Assembly (NCBI RefSeq): GCF_000750005.1
Contig: NZ_JPYA01000162.1
Span: 1-64,000 of the forward strand
Direction of reading: 5' to 3'
Length of the DNA: 64,000 nucleotides
DNA from: Geobacillus icigianus
GTDB lineage: Bacteria; Bacillota; Bacilli; Bacillales; Anoxybacillaceae
Shown here: in pieces, positions 1 to 7,661 of the stretch
Layout: every line of letters begins with the position of its first letter
Numbering within the stretch: position 1 is the stretch's first letter
Position numbers and translations under genes: made by a program
The notes under the pieces: generated by a model
The model's input: the letters and a program-made list of their open reading frames with translations, nothing else
Told to the model about the DNA's origin: nothing
Databases searched by the model: none

Positions 1-1
1 T

Positions 2-748
2 GCCTCAAGCCAAGGGCTCGGCAAGGCGATCGCTCGGGCGCTTGTGCTCGAAGGGGCGAACGTGATGATCACGAGCCGAAGCGAAGAAAAACTGCAGCAG
101 GTTGCTGAGGAGCTGAACGGTTTACATAAGGGGCGCGTCGCTTACGTGCGCACCGATGTGACGAAAGCGGACGAGATTCGCCAGCTGGTCGCCAAAACAG
201 TGGAGACGTTTGGGACGATCGATTTGCTCGTCAATAACGCCGGCGGTCCCCCCGCGGGGACGTTTGAAACGGTGAGCGACGAAGACTGGCAATATGCGTT
301 CGAGCTCAATTTATTGAGCTATATTCGGCTCATTCGCGAAGCGCTTCCTTATTTAAAGAAAAAGGGCGGAAAAATTGTCAACATCGCCTCCTCATCGATC
401 AAAGAGCCGATTCCGGGCTTGATTTTATCCAACACGTTCCGCACCGGCATCGTCGGGCTGACGAAAACGTTGGCTGGGGAGCTGGCCCGAGATGGCATTT
501 TGATCAATACGGTGGCCCCAGGGCGAATCGCGACGGAACGGGTCGCCTTTTTGGACAAGGTGAACGCCGAAAAATTAGGCATTACGAAAGAAGAGATGGA
601 AGCGCGCATGAAAAGCGCCATTCCGCTCGGTCGCTACGGAACTCCCGAAGAGTTTGCCAACATCGTCGTTTTCTTGCTGTCAGAGGCGAACTCGTATGTT
701 ACCGGGCAGGCGCTCATTGTCGATGGGGGCATGGTGAAGGCCATCTAA
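2..748 (+). CDS. Short-chain dehydrogenase/reductase, 5'-truncated by the window edge
   Basis: NAD(P)-dependent oxidoreductase of the classical SDR family. The frame is open from base 2, so the true start lies upstream; 248 residues are visible. The visible N-terminus holds the end of the Rossmann motif (SSQGLGKAIA), followed by NNAGG, the catalytic region (NIASSS with a downstream F-R-T-G-I-V-G-L-T-K stretch) and a C-terminal D-G-G. The catalytic Tyr expected in YxxxK seems replaced, because the sequence reads SNTFRTGIVG, so this copy may be a divergent SDR. It is the first gene of the acyl-CoA catabolism cluster. The substrate is not known from sequence; 3-oxoacyl reductase-like. Confidence 0.85.
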   Translation, partial: ASSQGLGKAIARALVLEGANVMITSRSEEKLQQVAEELNGLHKGRVAYVRTDVTKADEIRQLVAKTVETFGTIDLLVNNAGGPPAGTFETVSDEDWQYAFELNLLSYIRLIREALPYLKKKGGKIVNIASSSIKEPIPGLILSNTFRTGIVGLTKTLAGELARDGILINTVAPGRIATERVAFLDKVNAEKLGITKEEMEARMKSAIPLGRYGTPEEFANIVVFLLSEANSYVTGQALIVDGGMVKAI

Positions 749-877
749 GCCGAGCGGATCGGTAGCGTCAAAACGGTCATGAAATCTGCACGATCCCATT
801 GAGCATGGGGATAGGTGGAGAAGCTAGACTCGCCCTTGACCAACACCCGCCAAAGCGGATCGGAGGGGAGAAACAAC

Positions 878-1744
878 ATGAAAACAATCGGGTTTATCGG
901 ACTTGGTGTGATGGGGAAAAGCATGGCGCGCCACTTGCTAAAAGCAGGCTATCCCCTTCTCGTCTATACGCGAACGAAAGAAAAGGCAAACGATTTGCTG
1001 GCAGAGGGGGCGGCATGGAAGGAAACGGTCGCTGATTTGGCCCGGGAGGCGGATGTCGTGATGACGATGGTCGGCTATCCGCGTGATGTTGAGCAAGTGT
1101 ATTTCGGTGAGGCCGGCATTTTGGAAAACGCACGTCAGGGAACATACGTCATCGATATGACCACATCGACGCCGACGCTGGCGCAATCGATTTACGAAGC
1201 GGCGAAGCGAAAAGGCATTCATGCGTTGGACGCGCCGGTGTCCGGCGGCGACATCGGCGCGCGCGAAGGAACGTTGACGATTATGGTCGGCGGTGACGAA
1301 GACGTGTTTTTGGCGTGCAAGCCGATCCTTGAGCGGCTCGGAACTAACATCATTTTGCAAGGGAAAGCGGGAGCTGGCCAACACACGAAAATGTGCAACC
1401 AAATCGCCATTGCCACGAACATGATCGGGGTGTGCGAGGCGATCGCCTATGCCAAGCGGGCTGGTCTTGATCCATTCAAAGTGCTTGAAAGTATCGCTAA
1501 AGGGGCGGCCGGCAGCTGGTCGCTGAGCAACTTGGCGCCGCGCATGCTCGCTGGCGATTTTGCCCCCGGATTTTACGTGAAGCATTTCCTCAAAGATATG
1601 AACATTGCCCTTGAAGAAGCGGAGCGGATGAACTTGCCGCTGCCGGGCTTAGCGCTTGCGAAGCGGCTTTACGAGGAGCTGGCACAAGCCGGCGAGGAAA
1701 ACAGCGGCACGCAGGCGTTGTACAAACGGTACGCGTCAGAATGA
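878..1744 (+). CDS. 3-hydroxyisobutyrate dehydrogenase-like NAD(P)-dependent oxidoreductase
   Basis: Beta-hydroxyacid dehydrogenase of the 3-hydroxyisobutyrate/tartronate-semialdehyde reductase family, 288 residues. The N-terminal Rossmann motif IGLGVMG occupies residues 7-13, the substrate loop DAPVSGG lies near residue 119, and the catalytic Lys region GQHTKMCNQ is near residue 170. The start is the ATG at 878 because GGAGGGG sits at 862-868; longer in-frame starts have no such site. In valine catabolism such enzymes oxidise 3-hydroxyisobutyrate to methylmalonate semialdehyde. Here no other valine genes adjoin it and the partner genes handle acyl-CoA, so the exact hydroxyacid substrate is open. 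Confidence 0.85.
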   Translation: MKTIGFIGLGVMGKSMARHLLKAGYPLLVYTRTKEKANDLLAEGAAWKETVADLAREADVVMTMVGYPRDVEQVYFGEAGILENARQGTYVIDMTTSTPTLAQSIYEAAKRKGIHALDAPVSGGDIGAREGTLTIMVGGDEDVFLACKPILERLGTNIILQGKAGAGQHTKMCNQIAIATNMIGVCEAIAYAKRAGLDPFKVLESIAKGAAGSWSLSNLAPRMLAGDFAPGFYVKHFLKDMNIALEEAERMNLPLPGLALAKRLYEELAQAGEENSGTQALYKRYASE

Positions 1745-2030
1745 TGGCGCGCGTTTTGGGCTGCCCTAGCGTCCGTTGCCCCTAAGGCGCGACGAATGCT
1801 AGGGCTTGCTGCTGTTTGGCCGCTAGCAAGCTGGTGAACACCAGCGGTTTTTCCCCGTCCATGAGCAAACGGGTGAAAACGAAAACCGGATGCTACGAGG
1901 TTTTTCGATGAGGGAAACGATGCTCGGAAGCGGGATGTTCGATTCAATCCCGGTCCTGCTAGAAGGCCGGCGTGGCGTGGGAAAAGCCGTTCAGACCGAC
2001 GGAGAGTGCAGTGATTATTCGTCAAAAAAT
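1745..2030. repeat. Intergenic stretch with a degenerate MITE-like repeat copy
   Basis: No coding sequence is seen here. Positions 1823-1962 are a degenerate copy of the dispersed CTAG-ended repeat found also near 8.7, 25.0, 26.6, 36.3 and 46.9 kb. It opens with CTAGCAAGCTGGTGA, contains the conserved inner block GAGGTTTTTCGATGAGGGAA and ends with GGTCCTGCTAG. It lies between the hydroxyacid dehydrogenase and the promoter of the acyl-CoA dehydrogenase gene. Confidence 0.6.
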
Positions 2031-2031
2031 A

Positions 2032-2060
2032 TTGAATATTGTTTCTTGGTAAGGTATAGT
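2032..2060 (+). promoter_or_regulatory. Sigma-A promoter of the acyl-CoA dehydrogenase gene
   Basis: TTGAAT at 2032-2037 and TATAGT at 2055-2060 are separated by 17 bp. Transcription would start near 2067, about 40 bp upstream of the ATG at 2109. Confidence 0.7.
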
Positions 2061-2075
2061 AGTAGTAAGAGGACA

Positions 2076-2091
2076 TACCAACCGGTTAGTA
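2076..2091. promoter_or_regulatory. Palindromic operator candidate downstream of the promoter
   Basis: TACCAACCGGTTAGTA is a 16-bp palindrome with one mismatched pair (central AACCGGTT exact). It lies between the inferred transcription start and the ribosome binding site, where a repressor would block elongation. A TetR-family repressor gene lies 3 kb downstream in the same cluster and is the obvious candidate; the link is inferred. Confidence 0.5.
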
Positions 2092-2108
2092 TAAAAGGAG
2101 GGGAGCAG

Positions 2109-3320
2109 ATGGACTTTTCCTATTCGCCCAAAGTGAAAGAGTTGATCAAAAAATTAAGCGCTTTCATGGAAGAGTACATTTATCCGAACGAGAAGGTGTA
2201 TGAGGAGCAGCTGAACGCCCAAGAGTCGAGATGGGCCGGCGTGCCGCCGATCATCGAAGAATTGAAGGAAAAGGCGAAAAAAGAAGGGCTTTGGAATTTG
2301 TTTTTGCCAGACAGCGAATACGGCGCGGGATTAACGAATGTCGAGTACGCGCCGCTTTGCGAAATCATGGGTCGCTCGCTCATCGCCCCGGAAGTGTTCA
2401 ACTGCAATGCGCCCGATACCGGCAACATGGAAGTGCTCGTCCGCTACGGCACCGAGGAGCAAAAGAAAAAGTGGCTCATCCCGCTCTTGAACGGAGAAAT
2501 CCGCTCGTGCTTTTCGATGACGGAGCCGGATGTGGCGTCGAGCGATGCGACGAACATTCGCGCTTCGATCGTTCGCGATGGCGATGAGTATGTCATCACC
2601 GGACGGAAATGGTGGTCATCCGGGGCCGGCGACCCGCGCTGCAAAGTCGCCATCGTCATGGGAAAGACGAACCCCGATGCGCCAAAACATGAACAGCAGT
2701 CGATGATCATCGTTCCGCTTGATACGCCGGGCGTGAAAATCGAGCGGATGCTGCCGGTGTTCGGCTTTGACCATGCGCCGCACGGGCATGCGGAGATTAC
2801 GTATGACCATGTGCGCGTGCCGAAGGAAAACATCATTTGGGGCGAAGGAAAAGGGTTCGCCATCGCCCAAGGCCGGCTCGGTCCGGGGCGGATCCACCAT
2901 TGCATGCGCTTGATTGGGGCGGCGGAGCGGGCGCTTGAACTGATGTGCCGCCGCGTGCAGTCGCGGGTGGCGTTCGGCAAACCGCTCGCCGAGCACGGCG
3001 TCATCCGCGAGTGGATCGCCCAGTCGCGCATCGAGATCGAGCAGGCGCGCCTGTTGACGCTCAAGGCGGCGTACATGATGGATACGGTCGGCAATAAAGT
3101 GGCGCGCAAAGAAATTGCGATGATCAAAGTGGTCGCGCCCAATGTCGCGCTCAACGTCATCGACCGCGCCATTCAGGCGTTTGGCGCCGCCGGGGTGAGC
3201 AACGATTTTCCGCTTGCCGCCATGTGGGCGAACTCGCGCACGCTTCGTTTGGCTGACGGGCCGGACGAAGTGCACAAAGAGCAAGTGGCGAAGCTTGAAT
3301 TGCGGCAATACCAACCATAA
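2109..3320 (+). CDS. ACAD10/11-type acyl-CoA dehydrogenase
   Basis: FAD-dependent acyl-CoA dehydrogenase, 403 residues. The N-terminal helical domain is followed by the FAD/substrate beta domain ([14 protein letters not shown] near residue 137, KWWSSGAGD near 174) and a C-terminal helical domain with [11 protein letters not shown] near residue 260, AFGKPL, and LADGPDEVH near 382. The block from GRIHHCMR to DGPDEVH matches human ACAD10/ACAD11 as remembered rather than short-chain butyryl-CoA dehydrogenases. In ACAD11 this domain is fused to an APH kinase; here the kinase is a separate gene at 5811. The start at 2109 follows AAAGGAGGGGAGC. A longer in-frame extension to 1890 crosses the promoter and the repeat and is rejected. 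Confidence 0.93.
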   Translation: MDFSYSPKVKELIKKLSAFMEEYIYPNEKVYEEQLNAQESRWAGVPPIIEELKEKAKKEGLWNLFLPDSEYGAGLTNVEYAPLCEIMGRSLIAPEVFNCNAPDTGNMEVLVRYGTEEQKKKWLIPLLNGEIRSCFSMTEPDVASSDATNIRASIVRDGDEYVITGRKWWSSGAGDPRCKVAIVMGKTNPDAPKHEQQSMIIVPLDTPGVKIERMLPVFGFDHAPHGHAEITYDHVRVPKENIIWGEGKGFAIAQGRLGPGRIHHCMRLIGAAERALELMCRRVQSRVAFGKPLAEHGVIREWIAQSRIEIEQARLLTLKAAYMMDTVGNKVARKEIAMIKVVAPNVALNVIDRAIQAFGAAGVSNDFPLAAMWANSRTLRLADGPDEVHKEQVAKLELRQYQP

Positions 3321-3330
3321 GGGAGAGGAA

Positions 3331-3404
3331 GAGGAGCTTATGCATGTGCTGGATTTATTCAAAATCGGAGGAGCTTATGCATGTGCTGGATTTATTCAAA
3401 ATCG
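3331..3404 (+). repeat. Exact 37-bp tandem duplication spanning RBS and start codon
   Basis: The 37 bases at 3331-3367 are repeated without change at 3368-3404. Each copy carries GAGGAG, an ATG and the codons for the first residues of the downstream dehydrogenase. Because 37 is not a multiple of three, the upstream ATG (3340) opens a different frame that ends at 3450, while the downstream ATG (3377) is the true start. A ribosome using the first site makes a 36-residue out-of-frame peptide that overlaps the gene. Confidence 0.95.
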
Positions 3405-4159
3405 AAGGAAAAACCGCCATCGTGACGGGCGGTGGGCGCGGGCTCGGTGAGCAAATCGCCATCGGCCTCGCTGAAGCCGGAGCGAACGTCGTCGTCTGCT
3501 CGCGCAAGGTTGAGGCGTGCGAGCAGGTGAAAGAAAAGCTCGAACAGCTCGGCGTCCGTTCGCTCGCATTGCGGTGCGATGTGACGAATCCGGAGGACGT
3601 CAAACATGTTGTGGAAACGACCGTCAACGAGTTCGGCGGCATCGACATTTTAGTCAACAACAGCGGGGCGACGTGGGGGGCGCCGGTCGAGGAAATGCCG
3701 CTTGAGGCATGGCAGAAGGTGCTCAACGTCAACATCACCGGCACATTTTTGATGAGCCAGGCGGTCGGCAAGGTGATGATCGCCAAACAAACGGGCGGCG
3801 CCATTGTCAATATCGCGTCGGTCGCCGGTCTTGGCGGCACGCATCCGGACATTTTGAATACGATCGGCTACAACACGAGCAAAGGGGCGGTCATTACGTT
3901 TACGAAAGATTTGGCCGCCAAATGGGGAAAACACGGCATTCGCGTCAACGCGGTAGCGCCGGGCTTTTTCCCGACGAAAATGTCCCAAGTCGTCCTTCAG
4001 CATGTCGGCCAAAAAGTGCTCGAGCATACGCCGCTCGGCCGTTTCGGCGGCGACGATGACTTAAAAGGCGCGGTGCTGTTCTTGGCTTCTCCGGCTTCCG
4101 CGTTTGTCACCGGCGCGCTTCTTGTCGTTGATGGCGGCAGCCATGCTGCTGGAATGTAA
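3377..4159 (+). CDS. SDR family oxidoreductase (3-oxoacyl/3-hydroxyacyl dehydrogenase type)
   Basis: Classical SDR of 260 residues. TGGGRGLGEQ (near residue 16) is the NAD(P) motif, NNSG replaces the usual NNAG, NIASV carries the catalytic Ser, and YNTSKGA carries the catalytic Tyr and Lys. It ends in VVDGG. The start chosen is the second, in-frame ATG of the 37-bp duplication, preceded by its own GGAGG. It follows the ACAD-type dehydrogenase gene by 56 bp and precedes an acyl-CoA ligase remnant by 24 bp, so it is probably one operon with both. In the levulinate pathway of Pseudomonas an SDR (LvaD) occupies the equivalent place; that role here is only inferred. Confidence 0.9.
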   Translation: MHVLDLFKIEGKTAIVTGGGRGLGEQIAIGLAEAGANVVVCSRKVEACEQVKEKLEQLGVRSLALRCDVTNPEDVKHVVETTVNEFGGIDILVNNSGATWGAPVEEMPLEAWQKVLNVNITGTFLMSQAVGKVMIAKQTGGAIVNIASVAGLGGTHPDILNTIGYNTSKGAVITFTKDLAAKWGKHGIRVNAVAPGFFPTKMSQVVLQHVGQKVLEHTPLGRFGGDDDLKGAVLFLASPASAFVTGALLVVDGGSHAAGM

Positions 4160-4183
4160 TCCAAAATGGAAGGGGGAAAAATA

Positions 4184-5101
4184 ATGAGCGAAAAACGGGC
4201 GTTGTCTCTTTACCCGAAACATGTGTCGTTTCATATCGAGATTCCGAACAAAACGGTGTGCGAGGTGCTGCATGAACGGGCGGCGGAATTTGGCGCTCAG
4301 CCGGCGCTGACGTTTTACAGCCAAACGATCACTTACGCTGAGCTCGCCGCGGCGGTCAACCGCTTCGCTTCCAGCCTGCAAGCGCTCGGAGTGCAAAAAG
4401 GCGATCGGGTCGCGATCATGCTGCCAAACTGCCCGCAATACGTCATCGCTTACTACGGCATTTTGCAGGCGGGCGCCATCGTCACCCAAGTGAATCCGAT
4501 GCTCGTTGAGCGCGAGCTTTCGTACTTGCTCAATGATTCGGGAGCGGAGATGATCGTCATTTACGAGCCGCTTTATCCGCGTCTAGCTGCCGTGAGACAA
4601 GAGACGGCGGTCAAGCGGGCGGTCACTGTCCAGTTCGGGGCGCCGGCTTCTGTCCCGCTCGCTGAAGGCGATGTGACGTTTGAACAGTTTTTGGCCCAAG
4701 GGGATGGACAAGTGCGCCCGGTGCCGATCGAGCCGGCGCATGATATCGCTGTGTTGCAATACACAGGCGGAACGACAGGGCGCTCGAAAGGGGCGATGCT
4801 CACCCACCGCAACATTTTCGCTAACGTCTTGCAGTGCGCCGAATTTTTCAAAGGAACGTTTGAATTTGGAAAAGAGCGGTATTTAACTGTCATTCCGTTG
4901 TTCCACGTATTCGCGATGACGTCCGGCATGAACTTGGCGATTTACCAAGGGGCGGAAAACATTTTGTTGCCGCGCTTCGAGCTGAAAGAAGTGCTCGAGA
5001 CGATCCGCGACAAGCAGCCGACCGTGTTCCCCGGCGTGCCGACGATGTACGTCGCCATCACAAACACCCCCGGCAAGACGGGCCATTTTATGGTACAATA
5101 G
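4184..5101 (+). pseudogene. Acyl-CoA synthetase, truncated after about 300 residues
   Basis: N-terminal part of an AMP-forming long-chain-type acyl-CoA ligase. The frame contains the P-loop motif YTGGTTGRSKGA (near residue 193) and FPGVPTMY close to its end, then stops after NTPGKTGHFMVQ. Full members are 500-560 residues and continue with the adenylate-binding YGxTE motif, the hinge and the C-terminal lid with the catalytic Lys; all of these are missing. The last codons overlap the extended -10 promoter of the next gene, which points to a deletion that joined the ligase to the regulator region. The start at 4184 follows GGAAGGGGG. It is almost certainly not an active ligase. Confidence 0.85.
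5091..5099 (+). promoter_or_regulatory. Extended -10 promoter of the tetR-type gene
   Basis: TGGTACAAT (5091-5099) is an extended -10 element preceded by TTTTA. No good -35 is seen. It lies inside the last codons of the truncated ligase, whose stop codon is formed from the -10 (TAG at 5099-5101). Confidence 0.55.
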
Positions 5102-5137
5102 CTGGCAGTGATGACGCAGGGCAAGAGGTGGGAGAAC

Positions 5138-5707
5138 ATGAGGGAAAAGATTATCGCTGCCAGCATTGAACTGTTTGAGCAAAACGGGTTCAGCGAAACG
5201 TCGATTCAAGATATTGTCGACGCGCTTGGGGTAACGAAAGGGACGTTTTACTATTATTTCAAAAGCAAAGAAGAGCTGCTGATGGATATTCATCTTCGCT
5301 ACATTGAAGGGCTGCTTCGCGAACAGCAGCGCATTATCAATGACGGGCGGCGATCGGTGCGGGAAAAGCTGTATGCCATTGTGTATATGCTTATTCACAA
5401 CGTTGAGCGCCAAGGGCGGCAAGCGCGCATTTTTTTCCGCGAAATGAAACATTTGAACGAGGAGCATTTGCAAAAAGTGAAGGAAAAGCGCGATTTGTTT
5501 CGCTATCAGCTGCAGGCGTTAATTGAGGATGGAATGAAAAGCGGCGAACTGCGCCGCGATTTGTCGCCATCGATTGCCGCGCTCACGGTGCTCGGGGCGG
5601 CCAATTGGAGTTACCATTGGTTTCGCCCGGACGGCGGGCTGACTGATGCGGAAGTGGCCAAACAGATGATCACCATTTTGATCGATGGGATGGGGCCGGC
5701 GTCTTAA
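5138..5707 (+). CDS. TetR family transcriptional regulator
   Basis: Repressor of 189 residues. Residues 1-47 form the TetR DNA-binding domain, with SIQDIVDALGVTKGTFYYYF as the helix-turn-helix and first part of the next helix, followed by KSKEELL. The C-terminal helical domain would bind the effector. It sits between the ligase remnant and the APH kinase, all on the same strand, so control of acyl-CoA genes by an acyl-CoA effector is likely but not shown. The sequence does not match B. subtilis FadR as remembered. The start at 5138 follows GAGGTGGGAG. Candidate operators are the palindromes at 2076-2091 and 5767-5780. Confidence 0.9.
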   Translation: MREKIIAASIELFEQNGFSETSIQDIVDALGVTKGTFYYYFKSKEELLMDIHLRYIEGLLREQQRIINDGRRSVREKLYAIVYMLIHNVERQGRQARIFFREMKHLNEEHLQKVKEKRDLFRYQLQALIEDGMKSGELRRDLSPSIAALTVLGAANWSYHWFRPDGGLTDAEVAKQMITILIDGMGPAS

Positions 5708-5766
5708 CAAGCACTATGCGTCCGCCATAGAAGTCAAGGTCGCCGTTCATGTCGCTCGTTTGTCGA

Positions 5767-5780
5767 TGTTTGACCAAACA
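5767..5780. promoter_or_regulatory. Palindromic operator candidate upstream of the APH kinase gene
   Basis: TGTTTGACCAAACA has perfect 6-bp arms (TGTTTG/CAAACA) around a 2-bp centre, 31 bp upstream of the kinase start. It differs in sequence from the palindrome at 2076-2091, so the two need not bind the same regulator. Confidence 0.4.
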
Positions 5781-5810
5781 AAACGCGCTCGCCAAAAGGG
5801 GGAGAGGAAA

Positions 5811-6869
5811 ATGAGCGCCATTATTCCGGTGCGCAAAGGGGAAGAATTGCCGGTTGGAAAATTGGCCGCGTTTTTGCGCTCAGTGCTGCCGGACATGCCG
5901 GATGGGGAGCTGGAGATTCGGCAATTTTCCGCCGGCCGCTCGAATTTGACGTATTTGCTCCGCTGCGGGGAGTGGGAGGCGGTGCTGCGCCGGCCGCCGC
6001 TTGGCCCGGTGCCGCCGAAAGCTCATGATATGAAGCGGGAGAGCACATGGCTTGCCGAAATCCATCCGCTCTTTCCGCTGGCGCCGAAGCCGCTGTATTT
6101 TTGTGACGATGAGTCGATCATCGGCAGCCCCTTTTTCGTGATGGAGCGGCGTGATGGCGTTGTCATTGACGACGATTTTCCGGACGGCGTTGTGCCGACA
6201 GAAGACGTCTGCCGCGGCATTTCCGAAACGATGGTCGAGACGTTAGTTCGCATCCATCAAATCGATTATACGAAAACGCGATTGGTGCACATGGTCAAGC
6301 CGGAAGGATTTATGGAGCGGCAAGTGCACGGATGGATTCAGCGGTACGAGCGGGCGAAAACCGACGATGTTCCAGCGGCTGAAGCGCTGACGAAGTGGCT
6401 CGCTTCCCACATTCCGCCGCAGCGGGAGGCGACGGTTATTCATTACGATTTTAAGCTGAACAATGCTATGTTTGCGAAAGATGATATCACTAACATGGTC
6501 GGCTTGTTTGACTGGGAAATGTCGACCGTCGGCGATCCGCTGGCCGATTTGGCGGTGGCGATGAGCTATTGGATTGAAGAGGATGATCGGCCGCTGGTGA
6601 AAAATGGATTTGGTCGCGCACCGGCCACCGTCCGGCCTGGATTTTACACGCGCGAACAGTTTATTGACGCGTACGCGAGAAAAAGCGGCCGCGATGTGTC
6701 CGACGTGCACGTGTATTTGACGTTCGCCTACTTTAAATTAGCGGTCATTTGCCAGCAAATTTATTATCGTTATCGCCGCGGGCAGACGAACGATGAGCGG
6801 TTTCGCCATTTCGGCCAGTTTGTCGAAGCGCTTATCGAGCATGCATGGCAGCTGGCGACGGGACGGTGA
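5811..6869 (+). CDS. APH-type phosphotransferase resembling the ACAD11 kinase domain
   Basis: Protein-kinase-like phosphotransferase of 352 residues. SAGRSNLTY (near residue 43) fits the nucleotide loop, VLRRPPLGPVPPKAHDM follows as in ACAD11, HYDFKLNN (from 211) is the catalytic loop with the HxD Asp, and DWE (from 234) is the metal-binding motif. Proteins of this group next to acyl-CoA dehydrogenases include LvaA of the P. putida levulinate pathway and the N-terminal half of mammalian ACAD10/11, which phosphorylate the hydroxyl of 4-hydroxyacyl-CoA. The dehydrogenase partner is at 2109. It is unlikely to be an antibiotic kinase. The start at 5811 follows GGGGGAGAGG. Confidence 0.88.
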   Translation: MSAIIPVRKGEELPVGKLAAFLRSVLPDMPDGELEIRQFSAGRSNLTYLLRCGEWEAVLRRPPLGPVPPKAHDMKRESTWLAEIHPLFPLAPKPLYFCDDESIIGSPFFVMERRDGVVIDDDFPDGVVPTEDVCRGISETMVETLVRIHQIDYTKTRLVHMVKPEGFMERQVHGWIQRYERAKTDDVPAAEALTKWLASHIPPQREATVIHYDFKLNNAMFAKDDITNMVGLFDWEMSTVGDPLADLAVAMSYWIEEDDRPLVKNGFGRAPATVRPGFYTREQFIDAYARKSGRDVSDVHVYLTFAYFKLAVICQQIYYRYRRGQTNDERFRHFGQFVEALIEHAWQLATGR

Positions 6870-6878
6870 GGCAGCGTG

Positions 6879-7661
6879 ATGACGAACGTGCATGTCGTGC
6901 TGCGCAAGGAAGACATTGATGAGACGGCGCTCGCTGATGGGAAAGTTGCTGTTGTGTTTGACATTTTGCTTGCCACCTCATCGATTGCCGCCGCGCTTTC
7001 GGCCGGCGCTCGTTCGGTGATCCCGGTCCGCGACGCCGAGGAGGCGAAGGCGGTCGCGATTCACTTGCCCGAGAAAAGTTATGAGCTCGTCGGTGAACGG
7101 GAGGGACGGACGATCGATGGCTTCCATCCTCCGGCGCCGCTGTTTTTGCAAACGATCTGTCCGGGAAAAACGGTCGTGTTGTCGACGACCAACGGCACGG
7201 TGGCGGTTCATAAAGCGCAGTCGGCGAGCGCGGTATACACGGCGAGTTTGCTGAACAGCCCGGCGGTCAGCGAGCATGTTTGCCGATGGCATCGCGACAA
7301 AACGATGATCGCCATCTGCTCCGGCTCGTCGGGTCGTTTTTGCCTCGAAGACTTTTACGGCGCCGGCTATTTCGTGCATTGCCTCGTCGAGCAAGGGATC
7401 GATGCGGCCAAGCTGTCCGACAGCGCGATGGCCGCATGGCTCTTTTACCGGCAATATTCGGGGGAAGAAAGGGCGAAAGAAGTATTGTTCGCCGCGCGCG
7501 TCGGCCGCTGGATGGCGGCGTACGGTTTGGAATCAGAAGTGGATTACATTAACCGGCACGGGGCGCTTTCTTCCGTTCCGAAACTTGAACGAGGATCGTT
7601 CGGTTTGGAGCTGCGCGATATCGCGCCAACAAGATTCATGAAAGAGGGGAGATCGTCATGA
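6879..7661 (+). CDS. ComB-like 2-phosphosulfolactate phosphatase family protein
   Basis: Member of the ComB family, 260 residues, recognised by VVFDILLATSSIAAAL near the start, GERxGxxIDGFHPPAPL, LSTTNGT and ICSGSSGRFCLEDFYGAG. The family hydrolyses 2-phosphosulfolactate to sulfolactate with Mg2+, in coenzyme M synthesis in archaea and in sulfolactate metabolism in some bacilli. No ComA (phosphosulfolactate synthase) gene is near, so the substrate here may differ. ATG 6879 is preferred over GTG 6876 because GGTGAGG ends 7 bases upstream. It begins 9 bases after the kinase gene and overlaps the next gene by 4 bases, so the three are probably cotranscribed. Confidence 0.85.
   Translation: MTNVHVVLRKEDIDETALADGKVAVVFDILLATSSIAAALSAGARSVIPVRDAEEAKAVAIHLPEKSYELVGEREGRTIDGFHPPAPLFLQTICPGKTVVLSTTNGTVAVHKAQSASAVYTASLLNSPAVSEHVCRWHRDKTMIAICSGSSGRFCLEDFYGAGYFVHCLVEQGIDAAKLSDSAMAAWLFYRQYSGEERAKEVLFAARVGRWMAAYGLESEVDYINRHGALSSVPKLERGSFGLELRDIAPTRFMKEGRSS

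Noticed and set aside
938..1585. Long minus-strand frame antisense to the hydroxyacid dehydrogenase (and similar antisense frames throughout)
   Set aside because: GC-rich third positions leave long open frames on the opposite strand; these have Arg/His/Pro-rich translations, no ribosome sites and no recognisable domains.
1890..2108. N-terminal extension of the acyl-CoA dehydrogenase by 73 codons
   Set aside because: It crosses the promoter, the palindrome and a repeat copy; the ATG at 2109 has a strong ribosome site and gives the family N-terminus.
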